64,000 nucleotides of DNA from Paenarthrobacter sp. GOM3 (GCF_018215265.2 NZ_CP136562.1:1984001-2048000); one strand, 5' to 3'; counted from the stretch's first letter, positions 36,447-45,575 are shown. Numbers and translations: made by a program. The notes: a model not told the origin generated them from the letters alone.

Positions 36447-37718
36447 GTGACCACCATCACGACGCATCCACCGCCCACGGCCTCCACCAAGGCAAGGCTG
36501 CTGGACATCATGCGCACCCGCGGAACAGTTAGCAGGGTGGAACTTGTTGGCGCTACCGGCCTGACGCCGGGAACCATCACCAACGTGATCCGTGAATTGC
36601 TCGACGACGGATTGGTTCAGGAAGTCGGGCAGGCGCGCTCCACTGGAGGGCAGCCGAGGCGGCTCCTTCGGCTTCGTGGCCAAGCCCACTATGCAGTGGG
36701 AGTGCAGATGGATCGGTGCACCAGCTCTGTGGTCCTGACTGACTTCACCGGGCGCCTTGTGGCGCAGAAAACCCTTCAAGGGTCCGGGAGTCACGCTCCC
36801 AAGGAGATGCTGGAGATACTCGCGGGGCAGATCCACAAGCTCCTCGAAGCCGAGGACATACCGTTCGAAAATGTCCTCGGAATCAGCCTGGTCACACATG
36901 GGCCCCAGAACCGCATTGAAGGAACTCTCCTGGCACCACGTCCCACTCCCCAGTGGTACGGCTATCCGCTGGTGCCCGCGCTGTCACGGCTGACCGGGCT
37001 GCCTGTCATTCTTGAGAACGATGCCACCGCCGCAGCCATGGGTGAGCAATGGCTGGGGGACGTCTCCGCAGAGTCCTTCGGAGTGATCTACATGGCAAGT
37101 GGCCTCGGTGGCGGGGCCGTAGTGAACAAGGAGGTTTACCGAGGCGGAGGCTCCAACACGGTAGAAATCGGACACATCTCCTTGGACGCCTCCGGTCCGC
37201 CCTGCGAGTGCGGCAACAGGGGTTGCGTGGAGAACATTTGCGGTACTGCAGCAGTGGTAGCCCGCGCTGTCCGGGATGGTCCGCTTCGCGACAGGCTGGG
37301 GCTCAAAGACAACCGGGCGGAAACGCTGAGCGACTTTGAACGCATATCGTCCGCCGCAGTGGGCGGGGACCTCGACGCCCGGCTTCTGCTGGAGGACGCG
37401 GCACGCGGTCTCGGGCAGGCCGCAGTGACCCTGGTGAACCTTTTCGATCTCAGCACAGTGGTGCTGGCTGGGCCTGCCTTCTCCACTGCGGGTACGCTCC
37501 TGCGGGACAACATCTCAGCGACGGTTAATGCCGCAGCCTTCAACCGGGAACTGCAACCCATCGACGTGGTCCTGTCCTCACACGGTTCGCTTGCCGCAGC
37601 GATCGGAGGGTCATTACAGGTACTCCGCACGGTTGGTGACACCAGAGACCGAAGAACCGTTCCGCCGTCGTTCCTTACTCGACCCAATCAGCCCCAACTT
37701 GCCAGCCTTAACCCCTGA
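36447..37718 (+). CDS. ROK-family transcriptional regulator (with HTH and zinc motif)
   Basis: 423 residues. An N-terminal winged helix (SRVELVGATGLTPGTITNVIRELL) is joined to a ROK domain. The domain keeps the second acidic motif LENDATAAAMGEQW, the glycine-rich ASGLGGGAVV and the zinc motif CECGNRGC preceded by EIGHISLD. GTG at 36447 follows AAAAGGAAAAC. It is divergent from the ABC operon and 17 bases before the alpha-galactosidase, so it is probably the sugar-responsive repressor of the galactomannan genes. The C-terminal 40 residues are Pro/Arg-rich and extra. Confidence 0.9.
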   Translation: MTTITTHPPPTASTKARLLDIMRTRGTVSRVELVGATGLTPGTITNVIRELLDDGLVQEVGQARSTGGQPRRLLRLRGQAHYAVGVQMDRCTSSVVLTDFTGRLVAQKTLQGSGSHAPKEMLEILAGQIHKLLEAEDIPFENVLGISLVTHGPQNRIEGTLLAPRPTPQWYGYPLVPALSRLTGLPVILENDATAAAMGEQWLGDVSAESFGVIYMASGLGGGAVVNKEVYRGGGSNTVEIGHISLDASGPPCECGNRGCVENICGTAAVVARAVRDGPLRDRLGLKDNRAETLSDFERISSAAVGGDLDARLLLEDAARGLGQAAVTLVNLFDLSTVVLAGPAFSTAGTLLRDNISATVNAAAFNRELQPIDVVLSSHGSLAAAIGGSLQVLRTVGDTRDRRTVPPSFLTRPNQPQLASLNP

Positions 37719-37735
37719 AAGATCCGGAGAACAGC

Positions 37736-39907
37736 ATGTCCCAGTCCCTTCAGCCCTCAGCCACCATCCAGCAGGTGCAGCCGTTCACGTTGCTGCGCCG
37801 CGACGGCGTCAGCATCGTCCTGCGCCACCTGCCCACAGGACTTCCTTCCGTGCTGCACTGGGGCGCCGACGTCGGCCCATTGTCCACTGAGGACCTCAAC
37901 GCGATGGTCCTCGCCAGTGGCCGCCAAACGGCGCCCGGAACGCTCGACGCCGCATGGCAGCTCAGCATCCTTCCTCAGGAAGGCGACGGCTGGGCAGGGC
38001 GGCCGGGGCTCGCAGTGACTCGAGAGGGAAGGCCGGTCTTTCCGCGATGGACCGTCAACGAGGTCACCGCCGACGAACACGAGGCTTTTATCACTGGTTC
38101 CGATGCCGGCAGCGGCCTGGAAATCCACAGCTCATTCGTGCTGACGCCCGGCGGCGTCCTCACGGTGGCGCATCGCGTGGTCAACCAAGGAACAACTCCG
38201 CTGGACGTACATTGGGTTGAAGCCACACTGCCGCTACCGAAGACCGCGGATCATCTGACATCGTTCACCGGACGATGGACCAGGGAAAAAGCTCCGAACA
38301 CCACGGACATGCCGCGCGGTGCGGTCAGCCGCGAAACACGACGCGGCAGGGGCGGACACGATGCGCCCCACCTGGAAATTGCCAGCATCGGCAAGCCTCG
38401 GAACCGTGCCGGCGAAATGTGGTCCGTCCACTTGGGCTGGAGTGCCGACTGCACCTACCGTACGGACCGGATGACGGACACCGTAACGCTCCTGGGAGCC
38501 GGCGAGCTGCTGCGGGCCGGTGAAATCAGGCTCTCTCCCGGTGAAAGTTACAGCACCCCCAAAGCCTGGTTCGCCTGGTCGAATACGGGGCTCGACGGGC
38601 TCTCCGCACGGTTCCATGAGGCACTGCGCTCACGCGATCAACACCCCAGAAGCCCCAGGCCGTTGGTGCTCAACACCTGGGAAGCCGTCTACTTCCATCA
38701 TGATCCGGCCACACTGACGCGCTTGGCAGAACGCGCAGCCGAAGTGGGAGTTGAGCGTTTCGTCCTGGACGACGGCTGGTTCATGGCCCGCCGCGACGAT
38801 ACCAAGGGGCTAGGGGACTGGACGGTGGATCCCGCCGTGTGGCCGGAGGGGCTGGGGCCGTTGGCGCATCGAGTCCATGACCTGGGAATGCAGTTCGGCT
38901 TATGGTTCGAGCCCGAGATGGTGAACTTGGACTCCGACCTTGCGCGGGCGCATCCCGACTGGCTGCTTCACAACCCGGACCACGTTTGGGCTTCTCCGGA
39001 CGAGCTGTCCTGGCGGACGCAGTACGTCCTGGACCTGGCCAACGCCGCGGCCTATGAGCACGTCCGGAGCCACATGAGCTCACTCATCGACGAGCTTGGC
39101 ATCGACTTCATCAAATGGGACCACAACCGTGACCTGGTGGAATCCGTGCATTCGGGACTTCCCGGCATCCACGACCATACCCTGGCCACGTACCGGCTGA
39201 TCCGTGAGCTGAAGGAGACCCATCCCGGCCTGGAAATCGAGTCATGCTCCAGCGGTGGCGCCCGCACGGATCTGGGAATTCTCGAGTTCGCTGACAGGGT
39301 GTGGGCATCGGATTCCAACGACGCCGTGGAGCGGCAGGACATTCAACGGTGGACACAGTTGCTGCTTCCGCCCGAGATGGTGGGAGGCCATGTTGGCCCC
39401 ACAACCTCACACAGCTCCGGCCGGACCTTGGACTTCTCCTACAGGGCCGCCACCAGCCTGATGGGATCCGCGGGCTTCGAATGGAACCTGTTGGAATGCG
39501 GCCCTGATGAGCTTGAAACAGTGCGCGCTTTTGGTGCCCTCTACAAGGAGCTGCGTCATGTGCTGCACACGGGAATGTCAGTGCATGCAGATGTCCTTGA
39601 TCCGGCCCTGCGGGTGACGGGAGCTGTGCTTCCGGATCAGAGTGAGGGCGTCTGGACCATTGCATCGGTTGCCACCCTGGAGGATGCACTGCCGGAGCGG
39701 GTCAGGCTGCACGGTTTGGATTTATCTCGGCGTTACCGGGTGCGCGTGCGGAAGGATCTCGGCGAAGCCCAGCATGGGTGGATCACTCCACCGTGGGTTT
39801 CGGCCGGTGAAATCACGCTCCCCGGGAGTGTCCTGGTCCGGGATGGCCTGCAGATTCCGCTGCTGTGGCCTGCCCAGGCGCTGGTGCTGCACGTCCAAGG
39901 CGTGTAG
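37736..39907 (+). CDS. Alpha-galactosidase, GH36
   Basis: 723 residues with an N-terminal beta-supersandwich (about 1-320), a TIM barrel (about 320-620) and a C-terminal beta domain. Signatures: LVLNTWEAVYF, VLDDGWF, GLWFEPEMVN, nucleophile Asp in DFIKWDHNRD and acid/base Asp in WASDSNDAVERQ, with SCSSGGARTDLG between. It removes alpha-1,6-galactose side chains from galactomannan-derived oligomers (or raffinose-type sugars) in the cytoplasm. The ATG follows GGAGAACAGC and the ROK gene by 17 bases. Confidence 0.95.
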   Translation: MSQSLQPSATIQQVQPFTLLRRDGVSIVLRHLPTGLPSVLHWGADVGPLSTEDLNAMVLASGRQTAPGTLDAAWQLSILPQEGDGWAGRPGLAVTREGRPVFPRWTVNEVTADEHEAFITGSDAGSGLEIHSSFVLTPGGVLTVAHRVVNQGTTPLDVHWVEATLPLPKTADHLTSFTGRWTREKAPNTTDMPRGAVSRETRRGRGGHDAPHLEIASIGKPRNRAGEMWSVHLGWSADCTYRTDRMTDTVTLLGAGELLRAGEIRLSPGESYSTPKAWFAWSNTGLDGLSARFHEALRSRDQHPRSPRPLVLNTWEAVYFHHDPATLTRLAERAAEVGVERFVLDDGWFMARRDDTKGLGDWTVDPAVWPEGLGPLAHRVHDLGMQFGLWFEPEMVNLDSDLARAHPDWLLHNPDHVWASPDELSWRTQYVLDLANAAAYEHVRSHMSSLIDELGIDFIKWDHNRDLVESVHSGLPGIHDHTLATYRLIRELKETHPGLEIESCSSGGARTDLGILEFADRVWASDSNDAVERQDIQRWTQLLLPPEMVGGHVGPTTSHSSGRTLDFSYRAATSLMGSAGFEWNLLECGPDELETVRAFGALYKELRHVLHTGMSVHADVLDPALRVTGAVLPDQSEGVWTIASVATLEDALPERVRLHGLDLSRRYRVRVRKDLGEAQHGWITPPWVSAGEITLPGSVLVRDGLQIPLLWPAQALVLHVQGV

Positions 39908-39924
39908 GCGGTTGCACTGCGCTT

Positions 39925-40830
39925 TCAGGTGCGCCGACCGTGCGCGGGGTCTGCTGATTGGCCGGATCCCGCGCCGTCGGGCTCGGCCGTACTGCTTCTT
40001 TGCACGATACGGCCCGTGGGTACATGGACCACCGTCTGGACTGCTCCCGAGTATGTCTCCATCAAAACATCAGCCACCGTGCGCCCAAGCTCATGGACAT
40101 CCAGACTGAGAACGGACAGAGGCGGTGAGGCGAGCCGGCAACCGGGCCCGTCATCCCAAGCCAACAAGGACACGTCACGTGGAACTTTCAGTCCCAGGTC
40201 CTTGGCTGCTCCCAGACCAGCTACGGCCATCATGCTGTTGTCATAAATGACGGCGGTGGGAGGAATTGGAAGTGACAAGATCTCCCGTGTCCGCAGATCC
40301 CCGGAAGCGGCCGAGTAGTCACCTTCAATTGACAGCCCCGTGACACCGCGTCGCTCAAGAGCTTGGTCAAATGCGACACTGCGGGACTTTGTATGGTGAA
40401 GATGCTCCGGTCCGGAGACCCGTCCGATGACCTTATGCCCCAAGTCGGAGAGGTAAGTGACGGCCATTTCCATCCCGCCGGAATTATCAACATCAACCAA
40501 GGAGGCGCCATCCACGGGTGGGCCACCCAGGATGACTACGGGCAGTCCAAGCTCCAGACAGAGTTGCGCCCTTGAATCGTCCTCTTGGGAATCCGCAATG
40601 ACTACGGCGTCCACGTCACCGCTTTCGGCCCATCGGGGATAAGCCTCCAGTTCCTCTCCATAGGAGGTGAACTGCCGCAGGAATACGCTGGCACCTGCCA
40701 GATCTAAAGCTTCTTCCATTCCTGCCAGTAAATCTTCAAAGAACGGGTCTGTTCCGTGGGGTCCGTTCTTACTCTGAACACCCAGACCAAAACGAGGTGG
40801 CCGGTTTCTCATCACTTCGGCATTGTCCAT
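39925..40830 (-). CDS. LacI-like ligand-binding protein lacking the DNA-binding domain
   Basis: 301 residues matching only the periplasmic-binding-protein-like sensor half of LacI/GalR regulators: VDAVVIADSQEDDSRAQLC, LPVVILGGP, VDNSGGMEMAVTYL, TAVIYDNSMMAVAG and DVSLLAWDDGPGCRLASPPLSVLSLD. Normally about 55 residues of helix-turn-helix and hinge come first. Here the frame starts directly at the sensor domain, and the DNA upstream is the divergent ROK promoter, so no HTH can be hidden there. The start may be ATG at 40830 (within an operator-like arm) or at 40812. It ends 17 bases from the convergent alpha-galactosidase. Confidence 0.8.
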   Translation of the reverse strand: MDNAEVMRNRPPRFGLGVQSKNGPHGTDPFFEDLLAGMEEALDLAGASVFLRQFTSYGEELEAYPRWAESGDVDAVVIADSQEDDSRAQLCLELGLPVVILGGPPVDGASLVDVDNSGGMEMAVTYLSDLGHKVIGRVSGPEHLHHTKSRSVAFDQALERRGVTGLSIEGDYSAASGDLRTREILSLPIPPTAVIYDNSMMAVAGLGAAKDLGLKVPRDVSLLAWDDGPGCRLASPPLSVLSLDVHELGRTVADVLMETYSGAVQTVVHVPTGRIVQRSSTAEPDGAGSGQSADPAHGRRT

Positions 40831-40869
40831 GTGCTAAGTATGGCTTCGACCCGCAATACTTAGCACATG
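40828..40869. promoter_or_regulatory. 14-bp perfect inverted repeat, divergent operator
   Basis: CATGTGCTAAGTAT (40828-40841) and ATACTTAGCACATG (40856-40869) are exact reverse complements, 14 bases apart. They lie between the LacI-like gene and the second ROK gene, and the left arm contains the ATG of the LacI-like frame. The size and symmetry suit binding of a dimeric regulator that shuts both promoters. Confidence 0.7.
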
Positions 40870-40889
40870 AGCCGAGCCCCGAAACGTCC

Positions 40890-42104
40890 ATGACCGTCCT
40901 GCCCTCCTCTTCCATTACACCCACCAGCAGGGCCTTGATCCTTGACCGCGTCAGGGCCGAAGGCCCGGTCAGCCGTGTCCAGTTGGCTGAAAGAACCGGT
41001 CTGACGCAGGCGTCTATTTCCAACCTGGTCCGCGCTCTTTTGGGTGAAGGTTTGCTCGTGGAGACGGGAGAACGGACGTTCACCGGGGCAAAGGGTAAAC
41101 CCCGCGTTCTTCTTGGGCTCAATCCCCGTGCACGCTGCAGTGTGGGTGTCCAGTTGGGCGCCGACTGGATTGTTATTCTCGTGACGGATGCAGCCGGGTC
41201 GGTCCTCGCCAGGACACGAATACGGGGTGCCCGCTCGCGGAACCCCCACGAAGTCGTTCAGGACGTTGCCAGCCATGTGAATGTACTGCTGGGAGTGGCA
41301 GGCCAAGAGCGGAACATCGTGGCGGGCATCGGCCTGGTGGCGCCCGGCGCCCTGGACCTCGACGCCGGTTCCATCCTTTCGTCCCCCAGCATGCCTATGT
41401 GGGAAGGCTTCCCCGTAAGGGAGGCCATGAGGAAAGCTTCCGCTTTGCCGACGTTGCTGGACAATGTTGCCACCGCTGCTGCCATGGGCGATTTCTGGAG
41501 CGGTGCCATCCCGAATGCGACAGCTCACTGCACCGTGTACATGGGTGCCAGTATCAGTGCCGGCTTGCTCATTTCTGGGTCGCTCTATCGTGGCGCCAGC
41601 TCCAACGCCGGTCCCCTGGGAAGCGTGCGCTTCCAAGGGGACCGGCGGTCGGGCTTGACGCTGGAGGAAGTGGCTGGTCCCCGGGCTGTTGCCGAGCGGG
41701 CGCGCGAGGCCATATCAGCCGGCCGGACCACCACGGTGAAGCTCTCCGATGACAACGATCCCTTCAGTGATTTCGCTGTGATTGCAACAGCTGCTGTCCA
41801 CGGGGATCCATTGTCAGTTGCCCTCATTGAGGAATCCGCGGACTATGTGGCCGACGCCGTCCTGGCTTTGGTCAACATCCTGGATCTGGATTCGGTGACC
41901 TTCGCAGGACCTTCTTTCACCACGGCTGGTTCGCTGTACTTGCCTGTGGTGGAACAACGACTCCGTGAGGAGGCATTTGCCGCACTGAAGCACAGCGTCA
42001 CGGTGCGCTTGGCTACACAGGTAACGGACGCGGCGTCGGTGGGTGCCGCGGCTTTGATGCTCCAACACAGCATTAACCAACCGGTGGCCACGCGGTCGGT
42101 TTAG
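40890..42104 (+). CDS. ROK-family regulator with degenerate sugar-kinase domain
   Basis: 404 residues. The winged helix is intact (SRVQLAERTGLTQASISNLVRALL), and the ROK domain is recognisable by GVQLGADWIVILVTDA, LLDNVATAAAMGDFW and YMGASISAGLLISGS. It lacks the CxCGxxGC zinc motif and the preceding GHIS segment (here GPLGSVRFQGDRR). It therefore cannot be a kinase and may sense its ligand differently. ATG at 40890 is used; the frame from 40797 would run through the operator. Its stop overlaps that of the convergent mannanase, which it may control. Confidence 0.85.
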   Translation: MTVLPSSSITPTSRALILDRVRAEGPVSRVQLAERTGLTQASISNLVRALLGEGLLVETGERTFTGAKGKPRVLLGLNPRARCSVGVQLGADWIVILVTDAAGSVLARTRIRGARSRNPHEVVQDVASHVNVLLGVAGQERNIVAGIGLVAPGALDLDAGSILSSPSMPMWEGFPVREAMRKASALPTLLDNVATAAAMGDFWSGAIPNATAHCTVYMGASISAGLLISGSLYRGASSNAGPLGSVRFQGDRRSGLTLEEVAGPRAVAERAREAISAGRTTTVKLSDDNDPFSDFAVIATAAVHGDPLSVALIEESADYVADAVLALVNILDLDSVTFAGPSFTTAGSLYLPVVEQRLREEAFAALKHSVTVRLATQVTDAASVGAAALMLQHSINQPVATRSV

Positions 42105-44200
42105 CCGGCTTTGAGTTCATCCATATAGATCGTTCCCGTTGTTGTTTTTGCGTCGGGAACCTGGTTGATGAAGATGTTGAACTGGGAGAGATCCTTAAGG
42201 TCCTCGGCCGTAATTCGCCGCGCGGCATTGGCCGTGTCCCAAGGTGCCGGCCGGAAATCGGCAAAGGGGATGCTGATGTTTCGGCCTTCAGTTCCGCCGA
42301 GGGAGGGATACGCCTCATATGCCACCCCACCGCAGACCAGTTGGAGAACGAGTTTCTGCTGTGATCCGTCCGCCTTCAGCCACAGGGACAGGGCGTTGAA
42401 GCCGGACCAGTCGCCTTCTATACGGCGAGTAATCCCGGTGTAATTCTGTAGGCGGAAGTCGTAGTCGAAGCGCAGCGACCGTTCTCCGCCTCCCACAGGG
42501 CTGTCGGACAGCGAAATGGAGTTGGACCCCACCGCGCTGTATGTGGCCCGGAGCTCACTGTCATCGGCGTACGTTTCAAAGTCGTCCACCACACCAGGAG
42601 CCGCAGCTGGCTTAGCGCCGAGGACCAATTGCTGCTGCGCAGTGAGCTGGGTCTTCCCGGCGAGTTTGGCAGTCACAGTGATGCTGGTTCGCGTGTTAGC
42701 CAGTGCAGCTTCGGGTACAGTCAGGGTGCCGGCGAAGTATCCGGAAGCAGCATCATAGGCCAGCTGCTGTTTGGCTCTGTCATCGCCCACGGTGAACCAT
42801 ACGTGCTTGGCCTTTGCATCGCTGACCCGGACTCGGACAGTTGTGTTGGTCTCCGTAATCCGGGCTCCATCAACCGGGGACACCACGTGCATGGCGGGTG
42901 CATGGTCCGCGGCCTTCACCTTTCGCTGCCAGACCTCGCTCTTCGTCAAACCTCCGCTGAAAACAGTGAAGTCATCCGCCGCGAAGGCGCGGAAGTCCGG
43001 GAGCATTTCGTGCTCCGCCAACTCTCCGGTTGCCGGATAGGGCACAAAGAACTGACCGGTCCCGTAGTTGGTCCATGTCAGCATCCACGCCATGCGCCGG
43101 GCGTCGGGGTCGGATTTGAGGGCTGCCAGCACATGGCTGTACCAAGTGATATCCGCGTTCTGCCCGTTCGCCTTGAGGGCTCCGCTGACGCCAACTTCTG
43201 TCAGTGCTGCCACTTTGCCCCGTTCATCGGCTAGGCGCGAGATCATGCCCAGATCAGCTACGAGCCCATCCAGCCATTGTTGCGAGCCGCCGGAACTGTC
43301 GTAGTTGTCGTACCCGAGCACGTCCACAAAGTCATCACCAGGGTAGGTGCGCAGAAAAACATCACTGGTTCCGCTGAAGCCGCCGCCGGGGGAGTAGGAG
43401 TAGAGGAAATTGTGGACTTCTTTTGTGTCTCGGAGATATTCCACGGTGTAACGGAATAGTTCGATGTACTGGGAAGAGGAGGCGTGTGCTGCCCCCCACC
43501 AAAACCACGATCCTGCGTTTTCGTGGAAGGGACGGAACACGATCGGGATGGGCTCACCGTTTTCGTCAACAGCGGCCTTTGCGATCCTGGCTACGCGGTC
43601 AAGGTAGTCCGTGAACGCCCTGTTCTTATCCCCACCAGGCATGATGCGCGGGACCACGCCACCATCCGTGTCGTCAAAGGCTCCACCAGTAACGAAGTTG
43701 TCCATGTGTGCGGAGAAGGTCTGAATGCCTCCAATTTTGTCCGCGGCTTTGACCAAGCCGACAGTGTGCTGGAAGTTCTCCTCCGGGGTGGGGCTGCCGG
43801 GGGCAGAACCGTATCCTTCATGGCCAAAATCCCAGCCGAAGACGGCTGGATGCTCTCCGGTAGCTGCCTTGACGTCCGATTGGAAACCGTCGGCGCTCTC
43901 CGCTGGAAACGTTACACCAAACTCGGTGTCCTGCTGGTGGCCGAAGAGGATGCCTTTGCCCTGCTGCGATCGCAGATATGCGAACAATGAGGTCGTCCGG
44001 GGCGTTGCCTTGGGATCCACGATGGAAACACGCTCAGGAGGGCCTGAATTACTCGGCGAAGGCGCTGCCGAGGCCGGCGCAGCTGTTGAGGACGCCAATG
44101 CGGCTATGAGTACGGTCAGGCCGCATGTCCTGAGGCGGCGAAGAAACTCACTTGATGATTTCAATGTGGTCCTGTCTTCTCGGGGGATGCAACGGCGCAT
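42101..44200 (-). CDS. Secreted endo-beta-1,4-mannanase, GH26, with C-terminal binding module
   Basis: About 699 residues. An N-terminal signal peptide (LTVLIAALASSTAAPASA) directs secretion. The GH26 barrel (about 60-400) shows GKGILFGHQQDTEFG, the acid/base Glu in VFRPFHENAGSWFWWG and the nucleophile Glu in AALTEVGVSG. An Ig-like linker domain (about 430-530) and a beta-jelly-roll carbohydrate-binding module (about 535-699, DDFETYADDSELRATY onward) follow. It cleaves mannan or galactomannan outside the cell into oligomers for the ABC transporter. GTG-ATG lie in tandem at the start; ATG at 44200 is used. The AT-rich motif upstream matches the ABC operon promoter. Confidence 0.92.
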   Translation of the reverse strand: MRRCIPREDRTTLKSSSEFLRRLRTCGLTVLIAALASSTAAPASAAPSPSNSGPPERVSIVDPKATPRTTSLFAYLRSQQGKGILFGHQQDTEFGVTFPAESADGFQSDVKAATGEHPAVFGWDFGHEGYGSAPGSPTPEENFQHTVGLVKAADKIGGIQTFSAHMDNFVTGGAFDDTDGGVVPRIMPGGDKNRAFTDYLDRVARIAKAAVDENGEPIPIVFRPFHENAGSWFWWGAAHASSSQYIELFRYTVEYLRDTKEVHNFLYSYSPGGGFSGTSDVFLRTYPGDDFVDVLGYDNYDSSGGSQQWLDGLVADLGMISRLADERGKVAALTEVGVSGALKANGQNADITWYSHVLAALKSDPDARRMAWMLTWTNYGTGQFFVPYPATGELAEHEMLPDFRAFAADDFTVFSGGLTKSEVWQRKVKAADHAPAMHVVSPVDGARITETNTTVRVRVSDAKAKHVWFTVGDDRAKQQLAYDAASGYFAGTLTVPEAALANTRTSITVTAKLAGKTQLTAQQQLVLGAKPAAAPGVVDDFETYADDSELRATYSAVGSNSISLSDSPVGGGERSLRFDYDFRLQNYTGITRRIEGDWSGFNALSLWLKADGSQQKLVLQLVCGGVAYEAYPSLGGTEGRNISIPFADFRPAPWDTANAARRITAEDLKDLSQFNIFINQVPDAKTTTGTIYMDELKAG

Positions 44201-44217
44201 CACCTTCGAACCACACT

Positions 44218-44232
44218 AAGTTATTAACTTAA
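44218..44232. promoter_or_regulatory. Operator-like motif upstream of the mannanase
   Basis: AAGTTATTAACTTAA forms a near-palindrome (TTAAGTTAATAACTT on the other strand) 18 bases before the mannanase start. It shares AAGTTATTA with the ABC/ROK promoter at 36398-36406. Confidence 0.45.
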
Positions 44233-44614
44233 GGAGGTAAAGTAAATTGAAGTTCCCGTCTAAAAGTTGGGCGCTGCCAGTGAAGTGTCACGGCTAGGTG
44301 GCGTCGCTGCTTCAGGTGCGCGACGGTAGGTCGTACTCGGGATGAAGCTAAGCGCAGGCGGCACCCGAAGCCTTTCGTTCACTCTCCAGATTCGTGGCGG
44401 ACTAGAGGCGCCAACTGGCGGCTCTCGAAGAGGAACTCAGGTTCGCTGACTATTGTCATGTGCTTCCGGGAACGGAATGTCATGAAGTATATGAAAGGAG
44501 GCGAACCGGATGACTGTATTTGTTGCTTCGGCGCCACCCACGACAACGGTGCTTTGGCTCGAGCTTTCATGCCCAGCTACGGCCGCGGGGATGGTCGCCA
44601 CCAGGCAAAGAAAA

Positions 44615-44633
44615 GTGTGGACAATGTCCACAC
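44615..44633. repeat. 19-bp palindrome inside repeat copy B
   Basis: GTGTGGACA and TGTCCACAC flank a single A. The matching site in copy A (16798-16816) has one mismatch in the left arm. Perfect symmetry in B suggests a protein-binding site. Confidence 0.6.
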
Positions 44634-44754
44634 TTCCCGCCCCGGACTGCCTCGTACAACCGCCGGATTGGCCCGGATTCCGCATGTTTCCGCCACTTCC
44701 CAGAGTTTCCAAGGCCCGGAATCCCGTTCGAGTCCCACCTCGGGCACGGCATAA

Positions 44755-44780
44755 CCTCTCGTCAGAGGGGTTTTTGCTTT
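44755..44780 (+). terminator. Rho-independent terminator in repeat copy B
   Basis: CCTCTC (44755-44760), loop GTCA, GAGGGG (44765-44770), then TTTTTGCTTT. Same loop and position as the terminator of copy A. Confidence 0.65.
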
Positions 44781-45099
44781 TAAGTGTGTACAAAGCTTGA
44801 CGAGTGTCTCTGCCTCATGGTCCCGGATGGTGCCTGGCCGCCGGGTGCGGCCTGTTCAGTTTGGGTGGGGGAGCGGGGTCAGCGTCCTGGCGTTTGGGTG
44901 CTCCGCTTGCTGGGTTGTGGGGTCATTTGGCGTCCTTTCACGGGGAGTTCCGGCGGCCCCTGTTGGCCGCTCACTTCTTCGTGGGCTGTAGTTGTGATGA
45001 CGACATGACGTGGAGCAGATTGCCTTGGGATTTCTTGGCTGTGTTGAGTACGTGTGGGGTGCCCGAGTCTCGCATGTGGCAGCTATGTCCTGCCAAATC

Positions 45100-45120
45100 G
45101 TGTGCACAATTTGTGCACAC
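45100..45120. repeat. 21-bp palindrome
   Basis: GTGTGCACA and TGTGCACAC flank ATT. It is similar in form to the palindrome at 44615-44633 and lies in the same gene-poor stretch. Confidence 0.6.
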
Positions 45121-45548
45121 TTAAATCGGATAACAGATTTCATGCTGGCTCCCTTGCCTTTTGGGCCTTTTGGGTTCAAGCCTTCATGGGCAACGACTTC
45201 CGCCGACAACATGACCTGCGACCGGATTCCAGATGCGCGGACGGCTCGTTTAACAGTCATTGACGCCGCCTAAGCCCTTTCAACCACGATCGATGGTGAC
45301 ACTCATTGTGGAGCCGGACACGTGAGTGCGCGATTCCCGCCGCCGTTTTTGGATAGTCGGCGCAATGCAGCGCCAGACGTGTGAAGCGATTGGCTGTGAA
45401 CGTCGGAGGGTCGAGAGCAGGCCCAAGTGGCCGTATGGAAGCCTCACAGACAGTAGATATGTCTGCGTTCACTAGATGAGGACACGATGAGTGTTGGGCA
45501 GGGTCGAGACTTGGAGAAAACTATGGAGGGTGCACGCCAGTTGTGACC

Positions 45549-45575
45549 AAATGTGCCACAAGCTGTGGCACATTT
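45549..45575. repeat. 27-bp palindrome
   Basis: AAATGTGCCACA (45549-45560) and TGTGGCACATTT (45564-45575) are exact reverse complements around AGC. It lies about 80 bases beyond the 3' end of the minus-strand TetR gene. Confidence 0.6.

Larger units (their letters stand above)
44469..44888 (+). repeat. att-like dispersed repeat, copy B
   Basis: Partner of 16648-17065 in the same orientation. The identical 36-base block is 44718-44753, including the tRNA 3'-end-like TTCGAGTCCCACCTCGGGCA. In both copies AAAGGAG and ATGAC open a short frame (here ATG at 44510), a palindrome follows about 105 bases later, and a terminator follows the tRNA-like block. The 27.8 kb between the cores holds the whole carbohydrate-use region. 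Confidence 0.65.

Noticed and set aside
44247..44297. A 16-codon plus-strand frame starting at TTG after AAGGAGGT
   Set aside because: The ribosome site is strong but the peptide is unrecognisable and no gene follows in that direction, so it could be chance overlap with the mannanase operator.
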